A DNA stretch of 64,000 nt from Jaapia argillacea MUCL 33604 (GCA_000697665.1 KL197710.1:294078-358077), one strand, 5' to 3'; counted from the first letter of the stretch, positions 23,501-36,862 are shown. The notes: generated by a model from the letters alone, not told the origin. Numbers and translations are program-made.

Positions 23501-24643
23501 GGCTCCACCATAGTCCACAACAGGCAACCGAGAGCAAGAAGGAGCGGCGATCACGTCCAGTGGGAATACAGGGACTCATCAGAACTCGAGTGACTGGGTG
23601 TGTGAGTATTTAAGAGCAGCCTTTGATCCAGTTTGAGTGACAACTGTGGGGATTGTTCAGAATTCGAGGTCGCAGATGAGTGGACGAAGAAGGTTCGCGT
23701 AGCAGGGAGCCCAGATAATTGCAGCAGCATGAGAGCGACAGGAGGTAATTACGACCAGCATTGTAAGCCCCGTAGGTATCGGAGTTGGGGAAGAACGGCA
23801 AGGGTGTCATTGTGTCTTGGGAAGTGGCGGCTGCGTGTATGTTCAGGGTAAGCGTTCGTTGGCTAGACGAACGTCGACGTATGAATGTGTTTTGAAGTGA
23901 ATGAGCCTGGAAGTCATTGACCATCAACTCATCAGACCCGTGTGTGAAATCGAGTATAAGTGACACCTACCCGCGATACTGTAAGGTGACGCATTAATTT
24001 ACGTCTATTGCCTGGTGTTCGTCGACCAACATCGAAGTCTGTTCTCCGCGGGCTCCCTGGCCAGTCCTCCTGGATGTTCTGCGATAGAAAAGTCGGAGTT
24101 AGAGAAGACGGCTTTCAAACGGCGCTCGTCAGTCGCTGACCCTCTTCTTGTGTAAATCTGGCAGGTGCGTGCCACCAGTGCAGGAAACCCCTTCAATTGG
24201 ACTTGGTACGGCACAATTTGGCACTCATCAGTAGCTTCTTGGGGAGTCCAAGGTCCTGCACACGCCAAATATACCGCGACGGAGATATCGCTATGGCTTC
24301 CAGCACATTGCGGACACCAAGCGACTCTTGTTGCAGCAATTCAGAGGTCACTACGCCGGCAGCCCATTTTGTCATTGCAACCGGGTTGCTCCGTCATGAT
24401 TTCCTTCTCCTCTGGCACCCAGAACCCGCTTGTTCGATTCAGACTCTTCGCCATCCTGCACCCGTTGGGCAAGTACACCCCTTACGTATCGAGAAGACGG
24501 CCGCCTGCAAATGTTCTCCACCAAACACCGCCGAACCGCGTTCATTTCTTTCTCGACACGGCGACTTCGCCTTTTGGTCGCCGATCGCGGTGATCTCACG
24601 TTCCTGACCATAATGGAGCGGAACACTCGTTTGCCCTTCAGTG
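20561..24643. other. gene-poor region, no recognisable gene
   Basis: About 4 kb with only short, domain-less open frames on both strands. The longest, 21740-22240 minus, is Ser/Arg/Leu-rich and looks random. A short minus-strand frame at 20614-20808 (CKRQGDLQFTLKTVLDDF) is coding-like and could be an isolated exon or remnant, but I cannot connect it to anything. No terminal repeats, transposase or reverse transcriptase motifs were seen, so I do not call a mobile element. Confidence 0.5.
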
Positions 24644-24649
24644 TATAAA
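24644..24649 (+). promoter_or_regulatory. TATA box of the F-box gene
   Basis: TATAAA, 71-76 bp upstream of the ATG at 24720, in the context GTGTATAAAGTACC. Confidence 0.5.
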
Positions 24650-24719
24650 GTACCACATGTCTCTGAAGGTTTGAAGCCCTCTCTCGCCTTTCCCCCTAGG
24701 GTGTATACACAACTTGGTT

Positions 24720-27012
24720 ATGGCTCTGTCGATTCTACAACGTTTCCCTCGGGAGATCCTTGACCAAGTTGCCCTGGAGTTGGTCGCCTCCAATCCTCTT
24801 CGCGGACACGCAGATTATCTCGCTCTTTCTTCCACGTGCAAACACTTGCACGAGCTACTTGGCCTCAATAGCAGCGCATCTGTCACAATCCAATCCGAGA
24901 TCTTCAAGTCCGTCTTTGACATTGGCGCAGCTCGCCGTCGCTTTGGACGTCGAGCCGTCCGTTCTCCAAGTCTTGCGACCCAACTGCGGAAGCAATGGGA
25001 TACCCTGCAGTTCCTTCGTCGAGGCAATATCCACGCCCCCGACCTCGAGCACCATCTCTGGACCGCCTTCTTGATGATGGTGGACAGCGATGGGAGGAAC
25101 CAGATTCAATTGGAGTGCGCTGCCCTCGGCGTATTCGTCGAAAGGTTGGTCAGAACACGGCTCTGGGAGGGAAGGGAGCTCAATTCTGGGTGGCCTTTGG
25201 AAACCACTGTAAATACCCTCGCCCTTTGGCTCCTGTGGCTTACTACCACCTCCGGTATGTGATCTACTGGCATATCTGTCTTTCAAGCGTTGACGGTCGT
25301 TTTCAGAGCGCTTGTCTGCGGAATCACGGCCGTCTCGTCTCCATATGATCAATCTCGTCATGCCTTTCGTGCATCTGTCAGTTCGTGTGCGTCGTGAGCT
25401 TCAGAACGCAGATTCGATGTTCTGACCTTCCTTTTTTCCAGTACCCGTCTTTTCAGGCACCTGATGTGCACTTCTCTTTCCCGCTCCCGGAAGAACTGGA
25501 AGGGGAGTACCCTTATGCGGTCGTCACACCTCATGGACCTTGGCCTGTATATCGTGAACCTTCCTCCATCAAGCACAGGGTGGTCCACTATGGTCAAGAG
25601 CTCGAAATCTCTCGGCCGTTGATCGCTCAGGCAGCCCGATTGATATACTTCTCTCGACGCGAAGTGGAGCCAATCGGCATCCCCACTGACATTCCCATCA
25701 ATCGTATGCACGCCATCCAAATAGGCCAGCCACGGGGTCCTACACAGGCCGACGTCGTCGAGTTCAATGCTCACAGGCAGGCGAAACCCCTCCCTCGACC
25801 AAAATGGTATTGGCGGAACGAGTGGGCTGTAGAAGAACTCGCGTTGGAGCGTGGAGACCTTGCTTATTCGAAACTCAAAGCCCCGAGTTCCCGATGGGAT
25901 AACAATTTCGAACGATGGGCCCACTGTTGGAATATCTGGAAGGAACCCGATCCTGTCAAAGGTCTCGTATACACCCCTGGTTCCTTGAGTGGATTGTGGC
26001 ATGGTCGTATGCTGGTACGTGTTTCGTCGTGGATCGAATCGATGAGGCTAAATTTCTCTGCTTGTCAGGTTCCCAACGATACGGCTTACATGAATCTAGT
26101 GGGAACACCACAAATGCCAGATAGTTTCTTACATGGCGATCCCTTCATCAATGGGCGACCTCTCTATATGCGCCTCAACGAACACCATTGCGTCAGCCCC
26201 GAAGTTCCTGTCTCGATCGGCGGCCGAATATGTTATCTCGATGACGGTGTTCAAAACGCATGGCTTCCGCCCATCCGATCTACCCGCGAAAGTGGTGTAA
26301 GTTTACTGTCTATGAAGCTCGCCAACTCCGTCACTCACCCGCTTCTCACTTCAGAACGCCGTCCTCTTGGAAGAAGCTGACGGACACAAAACAAAATACG
26401 AGACGTATATCCCGGGACGTCCTAACTCGCACGATCCGAACACATGCGAGATATGTCTTGCGAAGGCAGAAAGCCAAGATGATATATCCTCCGACAGTTC
26501 AGGCTCACCATCGCCTCAACCATACGATATCAGCCAGTCGGTGTTGGAGGATGCTTTTGCACAAGCAGGTCTTGGGGAAGCTGACGATATCATCGATGAT
26601 ACACGGACGTTTCTCTGTAACGGGATCCGAGACATCTACTTCAGTGGTCGAGTAAGTTCCCACCCCATCTTCTTGGTTTCTACGTCTCATCGCAAGTAGA
26701 CCGATCCTCGTCACAGTGAAGCCTGGAATTCGTATCGTTACTTCGGTCGTTGCAGACCATGGGACGGGCTCATTGCTATAGTCCGCATCTACGTGAGTTG
26801 TTTTCATTTTCTTTCATGTTACCCTCTCTCAACGCCTCTCCTGGTAGCTCAACCCCGTGACTGGCCTTCCCGATCATCGAGAGGGACATATCACCTTCCG
26901 TGGTTATCTCATTGGCGACCAAAACTTCGTTGGGACTTGGCGAACGTGGACGCCTCATCCCAATGCATTCCCTCTTGAAGGACCTTTCGTTATGTCAAAA
27001 CGCGACGATTGA
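24720..27012 (+). CDS. F-box domain protein (basidiomycete family)
   Basis: Probable substrate adaptor of an SCF ubiquitin ligase. The N-terminal F-box reads LQRFPREILDQVALELV..ADYLALSSTCKHLHELL (about residues 4-45). The long C-terminal part matches a family common in mushroom genomes: HGPWPVYREPSSIKHRVVHYG, YTPGSLSGLWHGRMLV, PLYMRLNEHHCVSPEVPV, CYLDDGVQNAWLPPI, YETYIPGRPNSHDPNTCEIC, DIYFSGR, and the final GHITFRGYLIGDQNFVGTWR and EGPFVMSKRDD. Introns are seen at about 25256-25306, 26015-26068, 26300-26354, and others near the 3' end (26653-26700 and 26794-26848). Stop at 27010-27012. The target protein cannot be read from sequence; the extended domain is lineage-expanded. Confidence 0.88.
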
Positions 27013-27361
27013 GGACGCTTTCCTTTCTCCAAAATGTATATATTTCTTGATCGTCTCATTTGGTAAATCCCTTTGATGAGCACTGCCTACATATTGATTC
27101 TTTAGATCGTCTTTCTTCGCACATGCGCATCTCTACATCCCACAATCTTGGATTTTTATATCCCCCATGTAGTCTTGTGTTTCTTCCGTTTTTATGCTTT
27201 CATCATGTTGCTTTACTGCTTGCGACTGCCCTGAGTTGGCGTCGGACCGCACTTGAAGATATATTATTGGAACCATCCTTCCATCGTGGTCACCATATAG
27301 GCGTGGATCCTCTCATGCAATCTCATTCTGAACCCTCATGCACCTCCCGCAACCTGAGATT

Positions 27362-28986
27362 ATGAAGACAATTCTAGCTGGCAGGATCTTCGATCCGTAC
27401 ACTCTCGAATTCCTCGAACAGAGGGTCATCACTGTCTCCGAGGATTCCGGTCTCATTCTCGATGTCCGCCCGTTCTCCGACGATGAATATCCGGACGATT
27501 TAAACGACAGCGACATTGTTGACCTTCGAAACTCCACGGTCTTGCCAGGATTCGTCGATGCGCATGTCCATTGTAAGTCTACCCTGAATTTCCCATCTTT
27601 GGACGCGGAGAAGTTGAATGGACATTTCACAAACAGTTTTCCTCCACCCTTATTCAGAAGTATCCTGGGAGGATCAACTCACCAAAGAAAGCCTCGCGGA
27701 GCGTACCGTTCGCGCCACTGTCCATGCCAAACGGACTCTGATGGCGGGTTACACAGCTGTGAGAGATCTCGGGACGGAAGGCGCTGGGGATGCGGATATT
27801 GCTCTGCGAAAATGTTTATCGGGACGAAACCCTCTCATTCCCGGTCCGAGATATTTTTGTGCCAATAGAGCTATAGTTCCTACTGGAAGTTACGGTACGA
27901 GTTCATTTCGCTGTGACCATATTATCGCCGTTGTTGATTACTGTCAGGTCCGAAGAGTAGTCTGTACGTCAACCAAGAAGGCATCGATGGCGTAACTGGA
28001 GCTGAAGTGGCCGACGGCGTAGAGGAGTGTCGAAAGGCTGTTCGAAGGCAGATCGGAGCTGGCGCTGACTGGATCAAGGTTGGTGTCTCCAATTGTGAAA
28101 CCTTTGTGGTGATACTTGCTTACATACAGCGAAACAGATCTATGCAGGTATGCATGGTGTCAGATAACTTTTGGAAATGGGCTGTTCACTCACGGGACGT
28201 TCTTTCTGCGAAGATTATCGATTCCGTTCGAGAGCATCACAAGTCTCTGCCGAAGCAGGTCGGGCGTCAATGAACACATTTTCTTTAGAGGAACTACAGG
28301 TGATGGCAGCCACAGCATCCCTCTATGGCGTAAAGATCGCTGCCCATGCTACGAACCGGGAGACCATTTACCGCCTCCGTGGCTTGGTGCACACGGTGGA
28401 ACATGGCTATGACGTGCTGGGCAGGTACGACGGGGAGGATGACCTCGAGGAAATCTACAAGGAAGCCTTCGATGGGACCGCCCTCATCTGGGTACCAACT
28501 TTGAGTGCGTATTATACCATGGGACAGGGGGCTGGTGAGACATGGGCCAAAGTGGCAAAGGCATTCCAAATTGCGATAAAGCTGGGTGCAGACAACATTG
28601 CTTGCGGTGGAGATACAGGGGTATTTTCTCATGGTGACAATGCTCTGGAGATGAAGTTGATGGTCCGTCTCGGCGCGCCATGGAGGAAAGTACTGAGGTG
28701 GGGAACGCTGGGAGGATGGAAATGTATTCGGTCGAAGGCTTGGGAGGGAAAGGCTGGAGAAAAGAGGTTGGGGCGAGTTGGGGAACTAAGGGAGGACGAA
28801 AGGTTGGTTGGCGACAACGAAGTGCCTTTTGGAGCCATTAGGAGAGGGTTTGCCGCAGATATTATCGCGACATCGGGCGACTTGGACAGGGATTTCGAGG
28901 GCGCAATCTCGGCCAGCAGTATCACTTTCGTCATGAAAGGTGGTAGAGTATACAAGGAGAAGGGCGTTGAGGTAGTTTCGCTGTAA
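27362..28986 (+). CDS. amidohydrolase family metal-dependent hydrolase
   Basis: Cytosolic amidohydrolase of the imidazolonepropionase/Xaa-Pro dipeptidase-like group. The ATG at 27362 starts MKTILAGRIFDPYTLEF, the small N-terminal beta-sandwich. The TIM-barrel metal site is complete: GFVDAHVHC (HxH, exon 1), DWIKVG (the Lys in the position normally carbamylated), KIAAHATN (His), VEHGYDV (His) and CGGDTG (Asp). ERTVRATVHAKRTLMAGYTAVRDLG is also typical. The C-terminus returns to the beta-sandwich (GAIRRGFAADIIATSGD, ITFVMKGGRVYKEKG), stop at 28984-28986. At least four introns are present, near 27573-27650, 27892-27947, 28078-28146 and around 28145-28215. The substrate is not deducible; family members act on cyclic amides or on dipeptides and organophosphates. 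Confidence 0.88.
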
Positions 28987-29483
28987 AATCTGCGTGGCGG
29001 AAAAGGGTCTCAGAACTCCCATGTGTAAATTAATTAGATATCTGAGAGGACTCGGAGTGGTGGATGTACTTACGACCACCAAAACGAAATAGCAGCAGGT
29101 TGGGCTGCGCATCCACATACTGTATAAGTATATCCCCGATAGCCGCACTGGCAGCGCACCAACACTCGTGTCCTCAGGTGACAGAACCCATGCCGAAGAT
29201 GCGACCGTGGTGGGCGTCAAGGAATCACTGGCAGGATTGGTTGATCACAGTCACGAGCGATTTCACCATCGGTATGGAATATGGTGTGCTCCTGCGGCTC
29301 CAACCCTGAAGTATTTCGTTATGTTTGTCTCATCGTCGGTCATTGTGAGGTAGATACCAGGCTACTAGCACTCCTAGGTCAGTACGCTCCGAATGGTCCA
29401 ATTGCAGATCTTTCAACACCTCACCATGAATCTTTCAGACACTAATACAAGTCTCGTTCGCCTCACGATATCACGCCCTGGAG
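28987..29483. other. intergenic spacer
   Basis: About 500 bp without a gene. A TATAAGTATA string near 29121 could be a promoter for the next gene, but it is 350 bp upstream of its likely start. Confidence 0.45.
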
Positions 29484-30791
29484 ATGATTTCGGTGTCAAC
29501 CACGAGGACAGAGCAAGTTGTTCAGCATTCAAGGAAATCTAAGCGGATTCCTTGGAGCTTCAGACGGAACTCGACATCGAAGACACCCGACGTTATCGTC
29601 ACTGTTCAGCCTTCAGCGGGACACCTCTCAACGTCCCCATCCGGGCAAGCGTCTACTATCAGTACCCAGGATTCAGTTGGGGAACCGAGCCAGTCTGATT
29701 TATCCGATCGAGAGGAGGTCATGTCACTCCAAACATCTCCTACATCAATCTCGCTGGAGCAAGACGGTCTACCCACGTATTCCCAAGCTGCATACCCTTC
29801 GGAACCTACCACCTACAAGTTCACTCAATCGTCACCATTTGCCATGACCCTGACGAATGCTCGAGAACCACAACGATGCATATACCACATCAGTGTTGGT
29901 GTGAATGTTTGGATGCCAAGTTCTCAAATTACTTTTGTGAGGAAGGGTGGGAGTGGAGAAGGACACATTGTTGCTCAGCTCGAGTTAGTTTGTTTCTCCT
30001 CATTTTAAGAGCGTATTTATCATTTCATTTTTACAATTCAGGATGGGAATTAGCTCGGGGATGGCTACTGTCAGCGTTGGGAATCGACATCAGTATTTGA
30101 AGCATGTCATGACTCGACGAAGCGGATTGAGCAAGTTAGATAACTCCCTCCATCTTCATCCTCTGTCGTGACCAGTCTTTCAGGTCGCGATACTATCATA
30201 TTGGCGATGGGAATGTCATCGAATGGAAGGTGAAATCCTCGATTTGGAATGTATGTCACACACCTTTGTGCACCTCGTACTCTCTTTGATTTTTCCCCAC
30301 TGTGTTTGTCAGGCCTACCTTGGACCCGCGCTCCTCGGGACGTTCGACCCCCAACCACCTACTCGGACTTTGATATTACAACCCGCTGCTCACACAGTTT
30401 TCGATCACATAGTCGTCGGGTTGCTTATTCTCATGAGAGAGCACCTCACGCCCACGTCTGCACTTGTTGGAGACTCTGCACAGTTATTCAACTATCATCC
30501 GTCCAGGGGCATGAGTTTGGAGTAATGTGAAGTTTTCAATACGATCCCCCGAGACGCTTCGTTGTACTGACGGGTTTTTCTTTTTACAGAGGTGGGGCTG
30601 TCGAGAAGATCGTCGTCACTGAAGCATCGGATCGTGGTCGATGCGACACTATATATCGCAAAGCAAAGTCACCAACATCTTGGGAGCCCATCTTTCGTGA
30701 CGCCAACGATGGATCGAGTTGGACTTCATGCCACTGGAGTATCGGCCGTGGATGTGTCCCTGGGGAATTCACGCGATGGGGACGAGTGTAA
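29484..30791 (+). CDS. DUF6593-like protein
   Basis: Unknown function. The first 110 residues are Ser/Thr-rich and disordered (MISVSTTRTEQVVQHSRKSK). Then a beta-rich domain begins TYKFTQSSPFAMTLTN..RCIYHISV and continues through the segments IVAQLE, YYHIGDGNVIEWKVKSS and AYLGPALLGTFDPQPPTRTL, ending FDHIVVGLLILMREH. This alternation (derivative of a residue reporting W-x-V, then a conserved final helix IVV..L) is that of the DUF6593 family, which is widespread in Agaricomycetes; I name it from pattern only. Introns lie near 29981-30041, 30134-30180 and 30250-30312. The frame meets a TAA at 30523, but this triplet is inside a GTAATG donor. Splicing 30522-30590 in place of reading the stop adds about 66 residues (GGAVEKIVVTEASDRG..) to a stop at 30789-30791. 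Either end is possible. Confidence 0.65.
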
Positions 30792-32039
30792 GACGAGTTC
30801 GCTTTGTATTCTACCCGAATACCCGCTATGCTCCGGGCTGTCCTTACGTTGAGAGCTGAGAGGTAAACAGTTGAACGTGTTTAGTGAGGAAGTGGTGTCG
30901 ACGCCTTCCTTTTCGGCTGAGATCCCCCCGAGTCAAGGAAGTTCTGCCCATGGGCACCTCTCCCCTTCATCGCATGAACTTTGCTGAATGAAATTACCAG
31001 CACCTAAAGGACGCTCTCTCTCGATGGCACTGGTTACACAATATAATCATGAGACTCCAAGGACCCATCAATATGGGTCGTAAGCCAACTTGAAGCATCT
31101 GACTTGAAAACACTAAATAGTTGGGACGCGGGGGGGATCACAGCAGCACGGATGGGCGATAGTCTGGAAGAGAAGTGAATCAGGAGTCATCTTGACTCCG
31201 CATGTCAATGTGCAAGCTGCCTGATGGGCGCGGATAGACGCCAAGCCACAAGCGACACATTCCATAAGCAATCCATAAGGGAGGGTGCCGAGAGGCTGTG
31301 TAATCACACATTCTCTCTAGCAGCTCGGAGCCACTCCTATTTTGACAGAAGGAGCTGTGCTGATGCGGTGCGTATATTCACCTCCATGGTCCTTTCCTGA
31401 GGTCAAATATGGAAATCAGATGCGAGCGGAAGGATCACAGCGGAACAGACACCTGATGAGTGACCAGACCTTCAACGGAGGTTACAGCCCACTTATGATT
31501 ATATCCAGGACCTATAGACCAGGGCACAAGCTGGGTACCTAACAAACGTGAGCGTGAGATGATGAGAGCATCAGAATAAATCGGTGGGAATGATGTACGC
31601 ACTCGAAGCACCGGTGCTTCTTATGTTGTTCAAGGACGTTCACCAGGTACTTGCAGGTCGTGAAACATGGCCAAGAGGCTACAGTCCAGTCGAACGGCCA
31701 TTCACCACCGGGATGGGATGCAGCAGGAGGCTGGTCGCCGCGAAGCACGACTCGGGTGTGTGCCGGCTGATGCCGTTGCCACAAGACTCCTCCAATTCGG
31801 GTCACGGTTTTCCATCTTGGCCTCGTCCTCGTCCCGAAGTTCTCGTCGTCGTGTTCCAACACATTTTCTCTTCTCCCCGTCTCTCCTTTTCAACCCAAGC
31901 CCACACGGCACCCACCCTCTTTTCGTTTTTCCGCTGCTCAGGAGTCGACACCCCTCTTCCGATTCTATCCTGCACAAAGTTGTTTGTTTAAAATCGTAAT
32001 TTATCCCCTGATCTTTCAACCGGATTCCTATCACCACAT
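30792..32039. other. intergenic spacer
   Basis: About 1.25 kb with no gene. The last 300 bp are pyrimidine-rich on the plus strand (31800-32000), as expected for the promoter and leader of the chitin deacetylase gene. A minus-strand open frame at 31539-31862 has no motif. Confidence 0.5.
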
Positions 32040-34045
32040 ATGCACCCCTGGACGCTACTACTGGCGCTCCTGCCAGCCCTTGTTGTCGCTCAAGATGACG
32101 GTACTATAAACGGACCGACGAGCAGTGCGAGCGCGGCCGGTTACTCTTGTGATCCGAATACGTGCAAGCTGCCGACGTGTAACTGTGCCAGTACGAGCCC
32201 GCCGGGTGGTCTTAGTCCAGTGAGTGTTTTCTACCACCTTGTTCGATGCACCACCTAGGAGCATGATCCGAGGGGCATATTTTCTATTCACCGTGGGCGG
32301 TTGGAATTGTTGCGGTTATTCCCCGACGATGTCGAGGTTCCGTGGCGTTCTTCCGCCTATCTCCTGATCACTCTTCCTTTGAGCATCTGCTGATATCCTT
32401 TATCGCCCTAGTCCGAGGTTCCTCAGTTCATCGTTTTCACCGCCGACGATGCCGTCCAATCCTACACCCTAGATGCCGTCAATCAATTCCTAGCTCAGCG
32501 AAAAAACCCCAATGGATGCCAACCCAAAATGACTTATTTCACGTCTTTAAACTACACAAATTACACACTTGTGACGGATTGGTATGTCGCAGGGAACGAA
32601 ATCGCTGATCACACGTATGTTTTTGTTTTCTCATGATGTGCCTGGCGTTGACAGACTGTTGTCTTCCAGGATGACGCATGTGGGGAGCCCGCCAGCGGAT
32701 GAAATCAACGGCAACTTAATCGCCTTGAACGCTTTAGCTGGCATTCCAATGGAAGCTATTAAAGGCTTCCGAGCTCCCTACCTAAACTACACACCCGAAA
32801 CCCTACAACTCCTCAAACAGGCCGAATTCACATACGATTCCAGCTCCTCCGCCTCCATCCCCGTAACTGACCCCGGTACCGACGCCTACTGGCCCTACAC
32901 GCTCGACAATGGCATGGCCAACGACTGTCTCGCCGTTGAAGGCTTGTGTAAGGGCCAACCCAAACTTCCCGGGTTCTGGGAGATCCCCATGTACGCGTAC
33001 TTCGATGACAGAGGTGTTAACGGACCGCATTTGATGGATCCTTGGTTGGATACTGCGAATGGAGCCAGTACGGTCAATGATACCGCCACCCTTGTGTATA
33101 TGAAGAATACGTTTACCGCACATTATACGGGGAATAGGCAGCCTATTGGGTTGTATACTCATCCTATCCATGTTTCGAAGACCTATCCTGGCGTTGTAGT
33201 ATCTCAGTCAACCATCGATATGATTAATGCGTCAGTTCCTTTTCACTTATTGGGACCCGACTCTAACTTTGCATTTGTTTGGATTTAGATTCCTCGACTG
33301 GGCTCAAGAACAGCAGAACGTATGGATTGTTTCGAACGAACAGCTCCTTGCTTGGGTTCAGAACCCGGTCCCGGTATCTCAGCTTGGAAACTTGGATGCT
33401 CTCAAGTGTTTGACACCACAAGTTGAAGCTACTCTCCAAATCTGTAACGGAATACCTCAGAACGAAGCTGGATTGCTATCACATTGTGACTTCCCCGACT
33501 TCCCATTCTATACTTGCGTATGTGGTCCACCTGATTAGAAGTTACGATTGATGGACGAACTCTTTCCAGTATGGTTGCCCTTCGGTTGAGCCTACACCCG
33601 AGAATCCCAACCCCCCTCAACAAGTCCCTACTGGTCAGAATGCTCGCTATCGCCGTAAGTCCACCCCGATCTCAGTGAACGTTCTTCTGATTCACTCGCT
33701 CTCAGTTCCCGCCAACTGCTCCACCCCTTTCTGGGATCCGATCGCCGGAGACTGTATCTGTACCTCTAGTACTTGTGCCTTTACCGACGACTCTCGACCC
33801 ATCGGGGTAAGTAGGACAGGTTTAACCCGAGTGGCTTTCGGAACCCATCCTGACTTCGTGGTTGATATGTACAGTCGAATGGTGCCAATTTGACCGGAGG
33901 TGGAACTGGAGGAAATTTCACTGATGGCGAAGACTCCTCTTCGAAGCCCACTTATGTGCCATTCAACTCTGGGGCTCTCCCCTCACTACCCTCAGGACTC
34001 TGGATTGCCTATCTATTCGGGATGTTGGGGATTTTCGTTGGCTGA
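32040..34045 (+). CDS. chitin deacetylase-like polysaccharide deacetylase (CE4), GPI-anchored
   Basis: Cell-surface enzyme that removes N-acetyl groups from chitin. The signal peptide (MHPWTLLLALLPALVVAQ) is followed by a Cys-rich stretch (CDPNTCKLPTCNC), resembling a small chitin-binding motif. CE4 motif 1 is FTADDAVQSYT (TADD in place of the common TFDD; both aspartates are kept). Motif 2 is HTMTH, formed across the intron ending near 32671. Motif 3 is FRAPYLNY. Later: SIPVTDPGTDAYWPYTLD, GLYTHPIHV (motif 5-like His). After about 350 residues a Cys-rich linker (CSTPFWDPIAGDCICTSSTC) leads to a hydrophobic tail (LPSGLWIAYLFGMLGIFVG) at the extreme C-terminus, as in GPI-anchored proteins. Stop at 34043-34045. 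Introns occur near 32220-32412, 32617-32671, 33229-33288, 33519-33570, 33656-33705 and 33807-33873. Confidence 0.88.
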
Positions 34046-36862
34046 TACTGTTGGACGGTTGTGATCTGGTTTGTTGGACATGTGCCTCTTGTCGTCTTGA
34101 TTCGTTCACCCGCATGCATTTACGGGTCTTTTGACCCTCTTCCCATCGCTTGCATTTGCGCTTGCTATCTTTATCTTGGACTTGTCGAGCAAAAGTGGAC
34201 CTTGCATTTCCGCTACGTGATATCGCTGTTCACCTTATATTTTCTCGATGTTACTGTAATTTTTGAAGGGTAGTTGTTTTTGGTTTAATTTTTGGTTGCC
34301 CAATGCTTTGGGGTTAGGGCCTTTCTTAATCCGGCAACTTGATAACCGAGTGGCGTTGTGGACTGGTTCTAATTCGCGTTCATGCTCGCCGAAACCCACA
34401 CCTCCAACATTGGGCAGCGCAAGGGCTGCAAGTGAGGTGTCCTTCACGATGATCTGAATCCCGCCGATGCTGGTAGAACGAAACCAACCGTCTTTCCCTG
34501 CTTCGCGGGTCCCAGTGCTTTTGCGTTCAACTATTTTCTATCGAGTTTCTGTGACTCGAATCCACACCATCGATCCTGAACAACTGTCTGCTCCCCAGCG
34601 CTGTGGTTTGGCATAGGATATGGCAAGTGCAGGTTGCCTCCTTGATCATGAATAGCTCCTGGTAATCTCATGTGGTTTATTTCCTGCGGCAAGGCAAGCA
34701 CCCGTTGATTTTCACTGATTCTGCGGATCCTTCCGTCTCTGCTCTGCCTCTTATATCCATCGACGAATGCCTAACGATCTTTTGCTTCATCAGGTACCTG
34801 GATATCGACCTTGGTCGGGTTGGTTACCAGAGCGTTGATTCCGAATGAACACTGCAGGGTGATTCCGAATCTTGACTGAGCCGTCTCACCATGATCGTGG
34901 AACATATTCCAGGCGTTAACCTCCCAATTCAATCACGAGGGACAGAAGTTCGAAAGAGAAGAATCATGTCGCCCACACCTCGCAGCACGCCCGTCTTGGA
35001 TAGATAGTAGGCAGGTACCCAAGGCTTGGCCATTTTCCTCGTCTCACATGACGCTCGCACCGATTATTCTGAACTGCCTTCGCATATTTTTACTAGAGGC
35101 GCTTATCTGCCACCTGCACTTAACACTCGTCACAGGGTTCAAGTTCCAAAGTAACCCCTTACTGTCCATCGATTTTCCAACGACGGAGGCAGAACTTTGG
35201 TCAAGTCTAGTAATCTACGATATGTTTGTTTGGAACCCTTTTCAAACTGAGACCGTGTCACATGGTATTCATGTCTGGGTCTTTCCACAACCCCCGACGA
35301 GGATACGGCCGAGCCACGGATGGAATCGTGTCGCTCTGTATCCGATTTCACGCAACGACCCCGCAGCACCAGAGTTAGGCTTGAGGCTTGGAGCCTTCTG
35401 TCCTTCCCCACGTTCCCCATTCCCCGCAATCTCCATCCACCCCGAAATCGGCACCGCACGGCACTGTCACTGTCCTAATCACACTAATTGAATGGGATCA
35501 CCCCATTTCCAGTTTCCGAGTGTCGCTAAAAGTGTTCGATCGATCATAAGACTTATTCCGAAGAACCTCATGCATGATTAGTTTCTTCGACGATTCTTCT
35601 TTGCTGTGCTCTTTCGCGGAGTTACCGTCGCAAGCATTAATTGCAATATCGAGCACGCGATGCTGCTGCTAGGCGCTGAGTAGTAACTTTGTCTGCTAGT
35701 GTGTGAGGGGATGTATTACAAATTGCTGGCGTTTTTTGTGAATGGCGGGTGGCGTGCTAATCAAGACTAGCCAAGCTGGATAAGGTCGTGTGGGAGGCGT
35801 GGCAAGGGCGATCGATGGAAAGATAAGGCGCGGTCACGGAGAGTTGCGCCCGAAGACATCATACTGATTATCTGTTGGCGTCACTGTCATCAAGCTCATC
35901 ACACAACTCAAGGACCACGATGTGTTCAACAAACTGCTGTATACCCAGTGACCTACGTAAAGTGCGAAAGATGAAATCGATCGCTTTTCAGGAAAAATAC
36001 GCCTGTCCTATCTCCTCTGCCAAAAACCAAGAACGTACACCGCAAGTAACAAAAGTAAGGGATAAAGATGGGGTAAAGGGGGATGAAACGGTAGGCTCGC
36101 ACGATGGATCGATCCTTGGGGGTGATAGTGAGATGATATAAGTACAACTTGCAGGAGTAGAAAAAGAAAACGAGCATTGTCCCACTGGAACGCCTAAAGA
36201 ACGAGAAACCAAACAGGAAATGGGGTGTGTGAATGTGAAATGCATGTGGATGAAGGGCAGATCGGGTAGGAATGGTGTCGACTTCTCCGCCGTAGGTGAA
36301 GGGAATTGCGCAGACGACTCGCACAGGTAGTTTTGGTATTTGGGTGGGTACGACGTCTATGGGAGGTGTTGCTACAGGTGGTATGGACGGCGGTGGATGG
36401 GAGGGGATGGGAAAAAGTCGACCGAAGCGTGTATAGGTTTATCGTTACAGATCGTGATAAGGCGTACAGGGTTGCGTTGAAGCGTCGAGCTATATAGATG
36501 AGATGGGGGGTTGAGATATAAGGAGGAATTTTAAACAGTTTTGCAGACACAGCAACGCAGAGCAAAAGACGACGAGCGGACAAGAGACGACACGTAAAGA
36601 CTGGCGAAGGGTAGGCGGTGTGGAAAGAGGTGATATCTTGACAATTCGGGTAGATGAAGAGTATAAGTTAGGTGTTGTACATTGTTGAGACGACCGACAG
36701 CGGCAGTCGCGGATTCCGGAGACGTAAGCCGGATCAGACTTGTCGTGGGACCCGTCCTCGACCCCGAGGCTATATTCCAGAGGAAACGCCGACAATCAGC
36801 AACAATTCTCACATTGAAAGCTGAGAACATTGAAAGCTCACCTGAATTCGAGCATCCTATCT
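34046..36862. other. gene-poor region
   Basis: 2.8 kb between the plus-strand deacetylase and the minus-strand PP1 regulator (both end here or nearby). Open frames at 35048-35491 (plus) and 35953-36324 (minus) have no domain and read like random Ser/His/Pro text. No RNA gene or repeat recognised. Confidence 0.5.

Noticed and set aside
20561-24643. Possible decayed transposon in the 4-kb gene-poor stretch
   Set aside because: No terminal repeats, target-site duplication, transposase or reverse transcriptase motif could be seen by eye.
35048-35491. 147-codon plus-strand open frame
   Set aside because: No recognisable domain and no promoter or intron signals; probably chance.
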